A DNA stretch of 54,737 bases from Massilia sp. Root335 (GTDB taxonomy: Bacteria; Pseudomonadota; Gammaproteobacteria; Burkholderiales; Burkholderiaceae_D), in contig NZ_LMCY01000003.1 in NCBI RefSeq assembly GCF_001425685.1, positions 341,863 to 396,599 on the forward strand, in the 5' to 3' direction. The notes beneath the pieces were generated by a model, which saw nothing but the letters and a program-made list of their open reading frames with translations, was not told the origin of the DNA and did no database searches. Numbering within the stretch: position 1 is the stretch's first letter; the number at the start of each line of letters is the position of its first letter. This document shows positions 40,131 to 48,573 of this stretch, piece after piece. Made by a program: the position numbers and the translations under genes.

Positions 40131-40374
40131 TCGGTCTCCACCTTTTTCTCACGAGTGAGTTCCGCCCCATCAAAAACCGTCCGTCCGCCTGGCAAGCGCG
40201 GCGCGATGCAGAGTCCGTGGGAGCGTTGTTGACAGGCCTGTGGTGCTCTTGGGCATCGGCGTGCCCTATCGTTGTCATCGGCCTGAAGGAAGGTCTAGTG
40301 TAAGGAGGCCGGACGGGCACCTGTTTGATCTATGACAAATGGAGCTCTGCCCATTTTGCATGCCGATAGCGCCG

Positions 40375-41619
40375 CTAGGCTGCGGCCAGCGGGGCCGCGA
40401 GCGTCGGGTCCAGCGCGGCGGCCAGCGGCGCGGCAACCTCGGCCGGTTCCGCCTGCGTGAGCACGACCTGCGGGCAGCCATGCCAGCGCGCGCACCGGCC
40501 CAACGCGGCGGCCAGGTCGCGCACGAAGCGCTCGCTGACGCGCACGCCGGGCTCCAGCACGAGCGATTTCAGCTCGAACACGCCGGCCTTGCGATGCGCC
40601 TTGGCGTCGACGCGGCCGACGAGCGCCCCGCGCCGCAGCAGCGGCAACGTGAAATAGCCGTAGCGCCGCTTTGCGGCCGGCGTATAGCACTCCAGCCGGT
40701 AGTCGAAGCCGAACAGGTCGAGCGCCCGGCGGCGGTCCCAGACGATGGGATCGAACGGCGACAAGACGCTGGTCAGCGTCGCCTGCAGGGCGCCGCGCGC
40801 CGCCTGTTCGAGCAATCCGGCGTGGTCCGGGTGGACGTACACGGGCTCCTTCCACCCCTCGACACGGGCGCGCAGCAGCAGGCCTTCGTCGGCCAGCGCC
40901 TGCGGATCGAGGTGCGGCGGCTTCGTCCGGTGGTAGTCCGGGATCCAGGCCGCCTTCGCGACGCCCAGGGCGCGCACGGCCCGCAGCACGAACTCGCGCC
41001 GCGTCGCCTCGACCGGCGGCATGCGGGCATCAATCCACCCCGGCAGCACGCGCTCGGCCAGGTCGTACACGCGATGAAACTGTTGGCGGCGGGCGATCAT
41101 CAGCCGGCCCGTCGTGAACAGGACTTCCAGCGCGCGCTTTTCCGGCTTCCATTCCCACCAGCCGCCGGCCTTGCCGTCGGTGCGCTCGAAGTCGGCCGAG
41201 CGCACCGGACCGCTCGCGCGGATGTGGGCCAGCACGCGCTCGACCTCGTCCCGGTGCGACGCCAGCCACGTCCCCGCGTACTTCCACCCGAGCGAGCCGG
41301 GATCGACCATCCGGTGCCGGTACAGGCCATAATCCTCGATCGGAATGAAGCACGCCTCGTGCGCCCAGTACTCGAACAGCCGGCCCTCGGCCAGCAACTG
41401 GTCGAGCCAGTAGGGATCGTAGTCGCCCAGGCGGCTCCACAGCACCAGATAGGGACTGCGCGCGACGACGCTGATGGTGTCGATCTGCAACACGCCCATG
41501 CGCCGGATCGCGGCCAGCACGTCGTCCTTCGTGGCGCGGGCGCGCTTCGCCTGCAGCATGCCCTGGGCCGCCAGGTGCAGGGATCGGGCGACAGCGGGAG
41601 TCAAAATTGGTTCGCTCAT
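40375..41619 (-). CDS. YcaQ-family winged-helix DNA glycosylase
   Basis: The 414-residue protein belongs to the AlkX/YcaQ family, which removes bulky or crosslinked alkyl adducts from DNA. The catalytic QxD motif is present as GVLQIDTISV near residue 48, followed by SRLGDYDPYWL and the FEYWAHEACFIP segment, with winged-helix repeats and a C-terminal domain (RRYGYFTLPLLRRGALVGRV). ATG 41619 was chosen; a GTG two codons upstream is possible. It is divergent from sbcD, so two repair functions flank one promoter region. The C terminus ends in an Ala/Leu-rich stretch. Confidence 0.9.
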   Translation of the reverse strand: MSEPILTPAVARSLHLAAQGMLQAKRARATKDDVLAAIRRMGVLQIDTISVVARSPYLVLWSRLGDYDPYWLDQLLAEGRLFEYWAHEACFIPIEDYGLYRHRMVDPGSLGWKYAGTWLASHRDEVERVLAHIRASGPVRSADFERTDGKAGGWWEWKPEKRALEVLFTTGRLMIARRQQFHRVYDLAERVLPGWIDARMPPVEATRREFVLRAVRALGVAKAAWIPDYHRTKPPHLDPQALADEGLLLRARVEGWKEPVYVHPDHAGLLEQAARGALQATLTSVLSPFDPIVWDRRRALDLFGFDYRLECYTPAAKRRYGYFTLPLLRRGALVGRVDAKAHRKAGVFELKSLVLEPGVRVSERFVRDLAAALGRCARWHGCPQVVLTQAEPAEVAAPLAAALDPTLAAPLAAA

Positions 41620-41684
41620 CCGCACATTCTAGTGACATCCCATCAACATTTGTACGGGTCGCCGAGAAAAAAGTACTGGTTTTT

Positions 41685-41714
41685 TTTACAGTATCCCGCC
41701 GTCTGCGCTATAGT
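41685..41714 (+). promoter_or_regulatory. Sigma-70 promoter for sbcD
   Basis: TTTACA (41685-41690) and TATAGT (41709-41714) are spaced by 18 bp, each one base from consensus, and preceded by a T-run. The start point would lie about 35 nt before the sbcD ATG at 41756. Confidence 0.75.
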
Positions 41715-41755
41715 TGGCGCCCTGGCTCAACCCTGTTGCGGATTTCCTAACGATC

Positions 41756-43024
41756 ATGCGGCTGCTGCACACATCAGACTGGCACCTCGGCCAGACCCTG
41801 CACAATTTCGACCGGACCTACGAGCACCAGTGCTTCCTCGACTGGCTGCTCGACACGATCGTCGCCGAGGAAGCGGACGTCCTCCTGATCGCCGGCGATG
41901 TGTTCGACAACGCGAACCCGTCCGCCGCGTCGCAGCGCCAGCTGTACCGCTTCCTGCAGCAGGCGCGGGCGCGCTCGCCCCGGCTGGACATCGTCGTCAT
42001 CGCCGGCAACCACGATTCGCCGGGCCGGCTCGAAGCGCCCGGGCCGCTGCTGGAAGCGCACGGTACGCGCGTCGTCGGCCACGTCACGCGCGACGCCGAA
42101 GGCAGCATCGACCTCGAACGTTTCATCGTGCCGCTGACCGGCGCGGACGGCCAGGTGCGGGCCTGGTGCGTGGCGATCCCGTTCCTGCGTCCCGGCGACG
42201 TGCCCCGCGTCGCCGCGCCGGCAACGGACGACGCGTTCGACGCCTACCTGGCCGGCATCCGGCTGCTCTACCAGCAGGCCTGCGAACTGGCGCGCGCGCG
42301 CGCCGGCGAGGGGCAGGCGATCCTGGCGATGGGCCATTGCCACATGGTCGGCGGCGACGCGTCGCCCGACTCCGAGCGGCGCATCGTCATCGGCGGCACC
42401 GAGGCCCTGCCCGCATCCATGTTCGGCCCGGACATCGCCTACGCGGCGCTGGGCCACCTGCACCTGGCCCAGCGCGTCGGACAGCAGGATCACCTGCGCT
42501 ATTGCGGCAGTCCCCTCCCCCTGTCGTTCGCCGAAGTCGGCTACAAACACCAGGTGCTGCGCATCGACCTCGACGGCACGCGCGCCGCCGCCATCGCGCC
42601 CCTGCACGTGCCGCGCGCCGTCGAGCTGCTGCGCGTGCCGGCCAGCCCGGCGCCCGTCAAGCAGGCGATCGCGGAACTGGTCGCCCTCGACCTGCCGGAC
42701 CTGCCGCGCGAGGCCTGGCCATATCTGGAAGTGCGCGTGCTGCTCGACGCGCCCGAGCCGGGCCTGCGTGCCCAGGTCGAGGCCGCGCTGGAAGGCAAGC
42801 CGGTGCGCCTGGCGAAGATCGAACCGACGCGCCGCGTCGCGACGACGGCCGGCGTGGAGCCGGCACTGAGCCTGGACCAGCTCGCGCAGCTGCAGCCGGA
42901 CGATATCTTCCGCCTCCTGTGGCAGCAGCGCTTCGGCGACGATGCCCCGGACGATCAGTTGGCCGCGTTCACCGAGCTGCTGCTGCCGGCGGACGGCACC
43001 GCCAGGAACCGGGAGGCAGCCTAA
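41756..43024 (+). CDS. sbcD: Exonuclease SbcCD subunit D
   Basis: SbcD (Mre11-like) is the nuclease half of SbcCD, which opens DNA hairpins and processes protein-blocked ends. The 422-residue protein shows all the phosphoesterase motifs: HTSDWHLGQ, LLIAGDVFD, IAGNHDSPG, MGHCH and LGHLHLAQ, providing the two-metal site, followed by the capping domain. ATG 41756 gives the family N terminus RLLHTSDWH. Its stop TAA is part of TAATG, in which the ATG was once the start of sbcC; an IS110 element now begins at that point. Confidence 0.96.
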   Translation: MRLLHTSDWHLGQTLHNFDRTYEHQCFLDWLLDTIVAEEADVLLIAGDVFDNANPSAASQRQLYRFLQQARARSPRLDIVVIAGNHDSPGRLEAPGPLLEAHGTRVVGHVTRDAEGSIDLERFIVPLTGADGQVRAWCVAIPFLRPGDVPRVAAPATDDAFDAYLAGIRLLYQQACELARARAGEGQAILAMGHCHMVGGDASPDSERRIVIGGTEALPASMFGPDIAYAALGHLHLAQRVGQQDHLRYCGSPLPLSFAEVGYKHQVLRIDLDGTRAAAIAPLHVPRAVELLRVPASPAPVKQAIAELVALDLPDLPREAWPYLEVRVLLDAPEPGLRAQVEAALEGKPVRLAKIEPTRRVATTAGVEPALSLDQLAQLQPDDIFRLLWQQRFGDDAPDDQLAAFTELLLPADGTARNREAA

Positions 43025-43032
43025 TGTCTTTG

Positions 43033-44211
43033 TCAAGCAAACTCGGTGGGCGTTGGATCGAAGGGGCGGCGGTAGGTGAGCATGGCCCACAGGACGTTCA
43101 CACGCCGGCGCGCCAGCGCGATGATGGCCTGATGATGGCGCTTGCCCTCGCGCCGTTTTCGGTCGTAGAACTGGCGGCTGGCGGGACATCGCAGGGACGC
43201 GAAGGCGGATTGATAGAAGACGCGTTTGAGCCCCTTGTTGCCGCCCAGCGGGCGCTTGAGCCAACGCGTCTTGCCGGATTGTTTGAGCACGGGCGCGAGG
43301 CCGGCTGCAGCGGCCAGCGCGTCGCCGGATCGAAAGCGGCTGATCTGCCCAACCTCGGCGATGAATTCCGCCGTCATGATGGCCCCCATCCCGGGCAGGC
43401 TGCGGATGAGGGCCGCGTCAGGGTGGCGTCGCAACAATTCTTCGAGTTCGCCGTCGATCCGGTCAAGTCTGGCGACGGCTGCGAGAGACTCCTCGGCCAG
43501 TTCCTTGATCAACCGGCCCACGGTACGGCTGCCCGGCACGACGGTAGCTTGCCGCAGTGCCGCCGCCCGCGCAGCCATCGCCAGCTCTTGCCCACAGGTG
43601 CGCTTGCCGGTCGAACCCAACGCCGTCAGCAAATCGCTCAGGCTCAGAGTTCGAAACTCTTCCGGCGTGACAGCGCAGGCCAGCAGGCGCAAACCCATCT
43701 TCGTCGTCATGTCGATCCGGTGTTCAAGTTCAGGAAAAATACCGACCAGCAAATCATGCATGCGCGCGATGCGGCGGGTCTGCTCCTGCGTCAGGTCGGC
43801 CCGGTGCGACACCAGCAAACGGATTTCAATGTCCAGTTCAGTCTCAGCCACGACTGGGCGCAAGTCGCTCCGCGTCCGGACCTGGTCGGCAATGACGCGG
43901 GCATCACGCGGATCGCTTTTCGCTTCGCCGCCGACCGTTCCTTGGCGGGCACGGTTGACCGCCAGGCCCGGGATATGGACCAGCTCGACGCCGGCGTGCA
44001 GCAACACCGCCTGGGCAAAGGCTGCAATCCCGCCCAGCACATCAATGCCCACCCGGCAGGGCTGGGCAAGCTTGCTCAACTCCTCGACCAGCAGGGTCAA
44101 ATCGACGGGCGTATTCATCACCTTCCGGTTCAACACTACCCTGCCAACGGAATCGACCGCACAGGCCCAATGGATTTCCTTGGCAATATCAATACCGACA
44201 AACGTGCTCAT
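43033..44211 (-). CDS. IS110-family transposase (bridge-RNA-type recombinase)
   Basis: The 392-residue protein has the N-terminal RuvC-like DEDD domain (FVGIDIAKEIHW, then SDPRDARVIADQ) and the C-terminal Tnp domain with RSLPGMGAIMTAEFIAEVG and the catalytic-serine region LKQSGKTRWLKRPLGGNKGL. Length (392) and motifs are those of intact, possibly active IS110 transposases. Of the two subgroups it fits IS110 sensu stricto rather than IS1111, because there are no subterminal inverted repeats apparent and the non-coding end lies upstream of the gene. Confidence 0.95.
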   Translation of the reverse strand: MSTFVGIDIAKEIHWACAVDSVGRVVLNRKVMNTPVDLTLLVEELSKLAQPCRVGIDVLGGIAAFAQAVLLHAGVELVHIPGLAVNRARQGTVGGEAKSDPRDARVIADQVRTRSDLRPVVAETELDIEIRLLVSHRADLTQEQTRRIARMHDLLVGIFPELEHRIDMTTKMGLRLLACAVTPEEFRTLSLSDLLTALGSTGKRTCGQELAMAARAAALRQATVVPGSRTVGRLIKELAEESLAAVARLDRIDGELEELLRRHPDAALIRSLPGMGAIMTAEFIAEVGQISRFRSGDALAAAAGLAPVLKQSGKTRWLKRPLGGNKGLKRVFYQSAFASLRCPASRQFYDRKRREGKRHHQAIIALARRRVNVLWAMLTYRRPFDPTPTEFA

Positions 44212-44224
44212 CAGTGGCCTCCCT

Positions 44225-44440
44225 TTTACGTGGCTCAGCCTTTCCTGATTGCCTGCCTCGCCCTACACAGCGATCGCTCGCATAGCCTAATCAGCGGTCA
44301 ACAGGAAATAGCGGAACGGGGGGATGTGCCTCCTGAGCCATCGATGGCAGCCAGCATGAAAACCATCCCCGTCCGCAGCCGGACGCAATCTTGGACAATC
44401 GACATTCGGCACCGTTTGCACGGTACTGAGAAAGGTAGGG
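44225..44440 (-). ncRNA. Putative bridge RNA of the IS110 element
   Basis: In the transposase sense a 5' hairpin ACCGT-GCAA-ACGGT (about 44425-44412) is followed by two guide-loop-like structures. Loop 1: a 7-bp outer stem GGGGATG/CATCCCC (44370-44364 with 44326-44320) encloses TTTTCAT (44362-44356), an inner hairpin GCCA-TCGA-TGGC (44348-44337) and GGAGGCA (44333-44327). TTTTCAT can pair with the sbcC-side target plus the CAT core with one wobble, and GGAGGCA is complementary to the sbcD-side target. Loop 2: TTCCTG/CAGGAA (44307-44302 with 44247-44242) encloses an inner GCGA-GCGA-TCGC hairpin and GTAGGGC (44266-44260), complementary to the element's own left end. Ends are approximate; there is no expression evidence. 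Confidence 0.6.
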
Positions 44441-44444
44441 CCGC

Positions 44445-47400
44445 ATGAAGATCCTGCGCATCGGCGGCAAGAACCTGGCCTCGCTGGCGGGCGAGTTCGA
44501 GGTGGACTTCGAGAGCGAACCGCTGGCGACCGCCGGCCTGTTCGCCATCAGCGGCCCGACCGGCGCCGGCAAGAGCACCCTGCTGGACGCCTTGTGCCTG
44601 GCCCTGTACGACGCGACCCCGCGCCTCATCAAGGGGCCGCGCGTGGGCAATTACCTGCCCGACGTCGGCGACGAAACGCTGTCCGTGGCCGACCGCCGCA
44701 CCCTGATGCGGCGCGGCACGGCGGACGCCTTCGCCGAGGTCGATTTCGTCGGCAACGACGAGCAGCGCTACCGCGCGCGCTGGAGCGTGCGGCGCTCGCG
44801 CAACCGCGCCGCCGGCGCCCTGCAGCCGTCCACGATGAGCCTGCAGCAACTGCCCGGCCTGCAACCGCTGGGCGGCACCAAGACCGAGGTGCTGGCCGAG
44901 GTCGAGCGCCGCATCGGCCTGTCGTTCGAACAGTTCACCCGCTCCGTGCTGCTGGCGCAGAACGAGTTTTCCGCGTTCCTGCGCACCGACGACAACGAAC
45001 GCGGCGAACTGCTCGAGACGCTGACGGGCAGCGCCGTCTACAGCGACATCTCGCGCCGCGCCTACGAGCGCTGGCGGCTGGAGCAGGAAGCCATGCGCCG
45101 CCTCACCGCGCGCCTGCAGGACCATGCACCGCTGAGCCCGGACGCACGGGCCGAACTCGACGCCGGGCACGCCGCCGCGCAAGCCACGCTGGCGGCTGCC
45201 GAAACGCGCCGGGCCGGTCTCGAGCGGCAACTGCGCTGGCACCAGGAGCTGGACCGCCTGCGTGCTGCCGAAGCCCAGGCGGACGGCGCGCTCGCGCACG
45301 CCCGCGCCGCGGTCGATGCGGCCTCCGAGCGCCGGCGCCGCCTGGCCACGCTGGACGCCGTGCAGCCGGCACGCGCCCTCGTGGCCGACCTGAACCGCCT
45401 CGCCGGCGAACAGCGCCAGGTGCAGGCGCAACTGGCCGCCAGCGAACACGACCTGGCACGCGCCCTCGACGCCCAGCAGCAGGCCGCGCGCGGCCTGATG
45501 GACGCGGAGCGCAAGCTGGAAGCGGCCGAGGATGCGCAGCGCGCCGCCGCCCCGCAACTGGACCGCGCGAAAGCCCTCGACGCCACGCTGGACACGCTGG
45601 CGCCGGCCCACGCCAAGGCCCGCGCGGCGCTGGACGGCATGCGCACGGAATCGACCCGGGCCCAGGCCGCCCTGCAGGCCAAGGCGGCCGAACTGGAGGC
45701 AAGCCGGCGCGCCCTGCACGACACGGGCGCCTGGCTCGCCGCGCACGGCAGTCGCGCGTCGCAGGCCACGCAATGGACGCGCTGGGACCAGCGCCTGGCC
45801 CAGGCCGAGCAGGCCGCGCGCCAGGACGGCGCCAGCGCCCGGGCACTGGATGACGCCAGGGCCGGCGCCGAGCAGGCCGCGGCCATGGCCCAGCGCACGG
45901 CGCACGCACTGGCCGCGTCGATCGAACTGCTCGACGTGCACGAGGCCGCGCGCCGCCATGCGACCGAGGCGCTGGACGGCATCGACGCCGACGCCCTGCG
46001 CGCGGAACGCCGCACGCTCGACAAGCGGCGCGAACACCTCGCTTCGCTCGACCACACGTGGCAGGCGCTGCGTACCAACCGCGGCCGCCTGGCCGACCTC
46101 GACGCGCAGGCGGCCCAGGCCTCGCAGGCGCGTACGGGCGCGCACGAGGGCCTCGACGCGGCACGCGGCGCCGGCATCGCGCTGGACGCGGCCGTGGCCC
46201 AGGCCGAACGCATGCTCAAGGCGGCCCAGCTGGCCTGCGCCGACGGCGTCGAAAAACTCCGCGCCACGCTCGTGGACGGCGACGCCTGTCCCGTGTGCGG
46301 TGGCACCGAACATCCTTACCGCCACCAGGACGACCGGCTGCACGCCGTCCTCGACAACCTGTCCGCCGAGCTGGCCGGGCGCCGCGCCGAGCAGCGCGCC
46401 AACGTCGACCGGCAGGCCGGCCAGCGCGCGGCGTTCGACGCGGCCGGCGAACGGCTGGCGACGCTGGCGCGCGAGCGCGACGGGCTGTGCGCCGCGCTCG
46501 CCCAGCTGGATGCCGAATGGGCCGACAATCCGCTCGCGGCCGAAGCCCCGGACGACGACGGCCTCGACGCCCGCGGGCGCTGGCTGGCGGCCGAACTGGC
46601 CGCGCTGCGCACGTCCTACGAAAGCCTGGAAACGCGCGACGCCGACCTGCGCCGCGCCGTGCTGGCGCGCGATGCCGCCCAGCAGGCCTGGGACCATGCC
46701 AACCGTGAACACGCGCGCCTGCTCGACGCGGCCCAGACGGCCCAGGGCACGCTGGCCCGGCTGGATGCCGAGATCGCGGCGCTGGCCGCGCGGCGCGAAG
46801 CTGCCGCCGCCGCGCTGGCCGAGCTGCTGGCCGAACTCGATCCGGTGCTGGCCGAGGCTTGCGGCGACGGCTGGCAGGACCATTGGCAGCGCGATCCGGC
46901 CGGCTGGCGCGAGGCCCGCGCCGAGGAAGCCCGCGAGTGGAACGACCAGGCCGCGCGCCAGGCCCGGCTGCAGGGCGCCATCGGCACCCTCGAGGCCGAA
47001 CACGCGGCGCTGGCAACGCGCGTGCAGCACGCCGCCGAACGCCTCGCGGAAGCGGACGGCGAATTCGCCCGCCTGGACGCGGAACTGGCCGCGCGCCGCA
47101 CGGAGCGCGGGGAACTGTTCGAAGGCCGTGCCGCGCGCGACGTCGAACAGTTGCACGCCGCCGCGGTGAGCGCCGCGCGCAACGCATTGAACGCATGCCA
47201 GGCGGCGAGCCTGCAGGCGGCCCAGGCGGAAGCGCGGGTGCGCGCCGCGCAAACCCAGGCCGCCGCGCGCATCACCGACCTGCAAGGCGAACTGGCCGAT
47301 GCCGGCGAGCGCCTGGCGCTGTGGATCCAGGAATTCGACGGCAGCGACCCGGCGCTGGAGAGCGTATCCAACGAACAGCAACTGGCCGCCCTGCTCCAGG

Positions 47401-48311
47401 TCGGCGCCGGCTGGATTGCCCAGGAGCGCGCCGTCCTGCAGGAACTGGACACGGCCGTGCGCCAGGCGACGGCCGTGCTGGCCGAACGCCGCACGCAGCG
47501 CGAGCAGCACGAAAGCGTACGCGAGGAGGCGGTGCCGGCGGGTACGGAGGCGAACGCGGACGACGCACAACCCGATGCGGACGGGGATCGCGAGGCGGCC
47601 GAGGCCGTGCCGGCCTTCACGCAGGCACCGCCGCACGACGTCGACACGGTCGCCGCCGCACTGCGCCGTGCCCAGGCCGAACGCGATGCGGCGCACGAGT
47701 CGGCCGCCGGCCTGGCCATGCGCATCCGCGAGGACGAGCAGCGCCGCGAACGGGCACGCTCGATGATGGCGGAGATCGAACGCCAGCGAGCCGTCGAAGA
47801 CCGGTGGGCGAAGCTGGCGGAGCTGATCGGCTCGGCCGACGGCAAGAAATTCCGCAACTACGCCCAGCAATTCACGCTCGACGTACTGCTCGGCTATGCC
47901 AACACCCACCTCGCGCAACTGGCGCGGCGCTACCGGCTGGAGCGCGTCGTCAACATGGCCGGTCCGTCGCTCGCGCTGATGGTGCGCGACCAGGACATGG
48001 GCGGCGAAGTGCGCTCCGTGAATTCGCTGTCGGGCGGCGAATCGTTCCTCGTCTCGCTGGCGCTCGCGCTGGGCCTGGCGTCGCTGTCGTCGAATCGCGT
48101 CAAGGTGGAGTCCCTGTTCATCGACGAGGGGTTCGGCAGCCTGGACAGCGACACGCTGGGCGTGGCGATGGATGCGCTGGACGCGCTGCAATCGCTGGGC
48201 CGCAAGGTCGGCGTGATCTCGCACGTGCAGGAAATGACGGAGCGGATCGCCACCAAGGTACTCGTGCGCCCGGCGGGTGGCGGCAGCAGCGCCGTGACGG
48301 TGCAATGCTAA
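44445..48311 (+). CDS. sbcC: Exonuclease SbcCD subunit C
   Basis: SbcC (Rad50-like) is the SMC-type ATPase partner of SbcD. The 1288-residue protein has Walker A GPTGAGKS (residues 37-44), long Ala/Glu/Arg-rich coiled coils, a zinc hook CPVCGG near residue 615, the signature LSGGESFLVSLALALG and Walker B SLFIDEGFGSLD. It is longer than E. coli SbcC (1048). An acidic, Ala/Pro-rich insert near residues 1025-1065 (ANADDAQPDADGDREAAEAV) interrupts the returning coil. The ATG is the second copy left by the IS110 insertion, so the reading frame is intact, but cotranscription with sbcD now has to cross the IS. Confidence 0.95.
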   Translation: MKILRIGGKNLASLAGEFEVDFESEPLATAGLFAISGPTGAGKSTLLDALCLALYDATPRLIKGPRVGNYLPDVGDETLSVADRRTLMRRGTADAFAEVDFVGNDEQRYRARWSVRRSRNRAAGALQPSTMSLQQLPGLQPLGGTKTEVLAEVERRIGLSFEQFTRSVLLAQNEFSAFLRTDDNERGELLETLTGSAVYSDISRRAYERWRLEQEAMRRLTARLQDHAPLSPDARAELDAGHAAAQATLAAAETRRAGLERQLRWHQELDRLRAAEAQADGALAHARAAVDAASERRRRLATLDAVQPARALVADLNRLAGEQRQVQAQLAASEHDLARALDAQQQAARGLMDAERKLEAAEDAQRAAAPQLDRAKALDATLDTLAPAHAKARAALDGMRTESTRAQAALQAKAAELEASRRALHDTGAWLAAHGSRASQATQWTRWDQRLAQAEQAARQDGASARALDDARAGAEQAAAMAQRTAHALAASIELLDVHEAARRHATEALDGIDADALRAERRTLDKRREHLASLDHTWQALRTNRGRLADLDAQAAQASQARTGAHEGLDAARGAGIALDAAVAQAERMLKAAQLACADGVEKLRATLVDGDACPVCGGTEHPYRHQDDRLHAVLDNLSAELAGRRAEQRANVDRQAGQRAAFDAAGERLATLARERDGLCAALAQLDAEWADNPLAAEAPDDDGLDARGRWLAAELAALRTSYESLETRDADLRRAVLARDAAQQAWDHANREHARLLDAAQTAQGTLARLDAEIAALAARREAAAAALAELLAELDPVLAEACGDGWQDHWQRDPAGWREARAEEAREWNDQAARQARLQGAIGTLEAEHAALATRVQHAAERLAEADGEFARLDAELAARRTERGELFEGRAARDVEQLHAAAVSAARNALNACQAASLQAAQAEARVRAAQTQAAARITDLQGELADAGERLALWIQEFDGSDPALESVSNEQQLAALLQVGAGWIAQERAVLQELDTAVRQATAVLAERRTQREQHESVREEAVPAGTEANADDAQPDADGDREAAEAVPAFTQAPPHDVDTVAAALRRAQAERDAAHESAAGLAMRIREDEQRRERARSMMAEIERQRAVEDRWAKLAELIGSADGKKFRNYAQQFTLDVLLGYANTHLAQLARRYRLERVVNMAGPSLALMVRDQDMGGEVRSVNSLSGGESFLVSLALALGLASLSSNRVKVESLFIDEGFGSLDSDTLGVAMDALDALQSLGRKVGVISHVQEMTERIATKVLVRPAGGGSSAVTVQC

Positions 48312-48349
48312 AATGCGCGCCTTCCATTGACCCGTTGTTCTTACTCATC

Positions 48350-48562
48350 ATGTCCAAACCCGCCCGCTTCCTGACCTTCAAGTGCGCCAAATGCGCCAAG
48401 CCGGTCAAGCTCACCCTGCAAAAAGTGTCCGCCTGCTCGCACGTCCAGCCCTACCAGGGCATTTGCGAATGCGGCGAGATCAAGCGCCACGCGACCGGCA
48501 ACCCCGATGCGGTGAAATCCTTCGTCGAGTCGAACGAACTCCACTGGCATCACCACCACTGA
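48350..48562 (+). CDS. Small Cys/His-rich zinc-ribbon-like protein
   Basis: A 70-residue protein with KCAKC (C12, C15), a single Cys (C29) and CECGE (C39, C41), which could bind one zinc ion, and a C terminus ending HWHHHH. No family name is known to me. It reads as a real gene: good composition, own ATG, and an extended -10 element TGC-TAAAAT (48306-48314) inside the end of sbcC. It lies 38 bp after sbcC and 11 bp before a methyltransferase gene, likely as one unit. Metal handling or RNA binding is possible but unproven. Confidence 0.75.
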   Translation: MSKPARFLTFKCAKCAKPVKLTLQKVSACSHVQPYQGICECGEIKRHATGNPDAVKSFVESNELHWHHHH

Positions 48563-48573
48563 TCGGAACGGCG

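Larger units (their letters stand above)
43027..44444 (-). mobile_element. IS110-family insertion sequence inserted between sbcD and sbcC
   Basis: The element of about 1.42 kb lies between two copies of ATG (43024-43026 and 44445-44447). Joining the flanks gives TAATGAAGATCC, a normal sbcD-sbcC stop/start overlap, so the borders are fixed to within 3 bp. There are no terminal inverted repeats, as expected for IS110. The transposase runs leftwards; only about 7 bp separate its stop from sbcD, while some 230 bp of non-coding DNA lie upstream of its start, next to sbcC. That large non-coding end is where IS110 elements encode their bridge RNA. The right edge supplies AAAGG about ten bases before the sbcC ATG. 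Confidence 0.92.

Noticed and set aside
40325..40338. FNR-like site TTGATCTATGACAA upstream of the hemerythrin-like gene
   Set aside because: The second half-site GACAA matches ATCAA at only three positions, and it is some 200 bp from the gene start.
44298..48305. A 1335-codon open frame antisense to sbcC
   Set aside because: It is the GC-rich shadow of a real gene: the protein is a repetitive Arg/Gly/Ala/Val mix without domains, while sbcC in the other strand has every expected motif.
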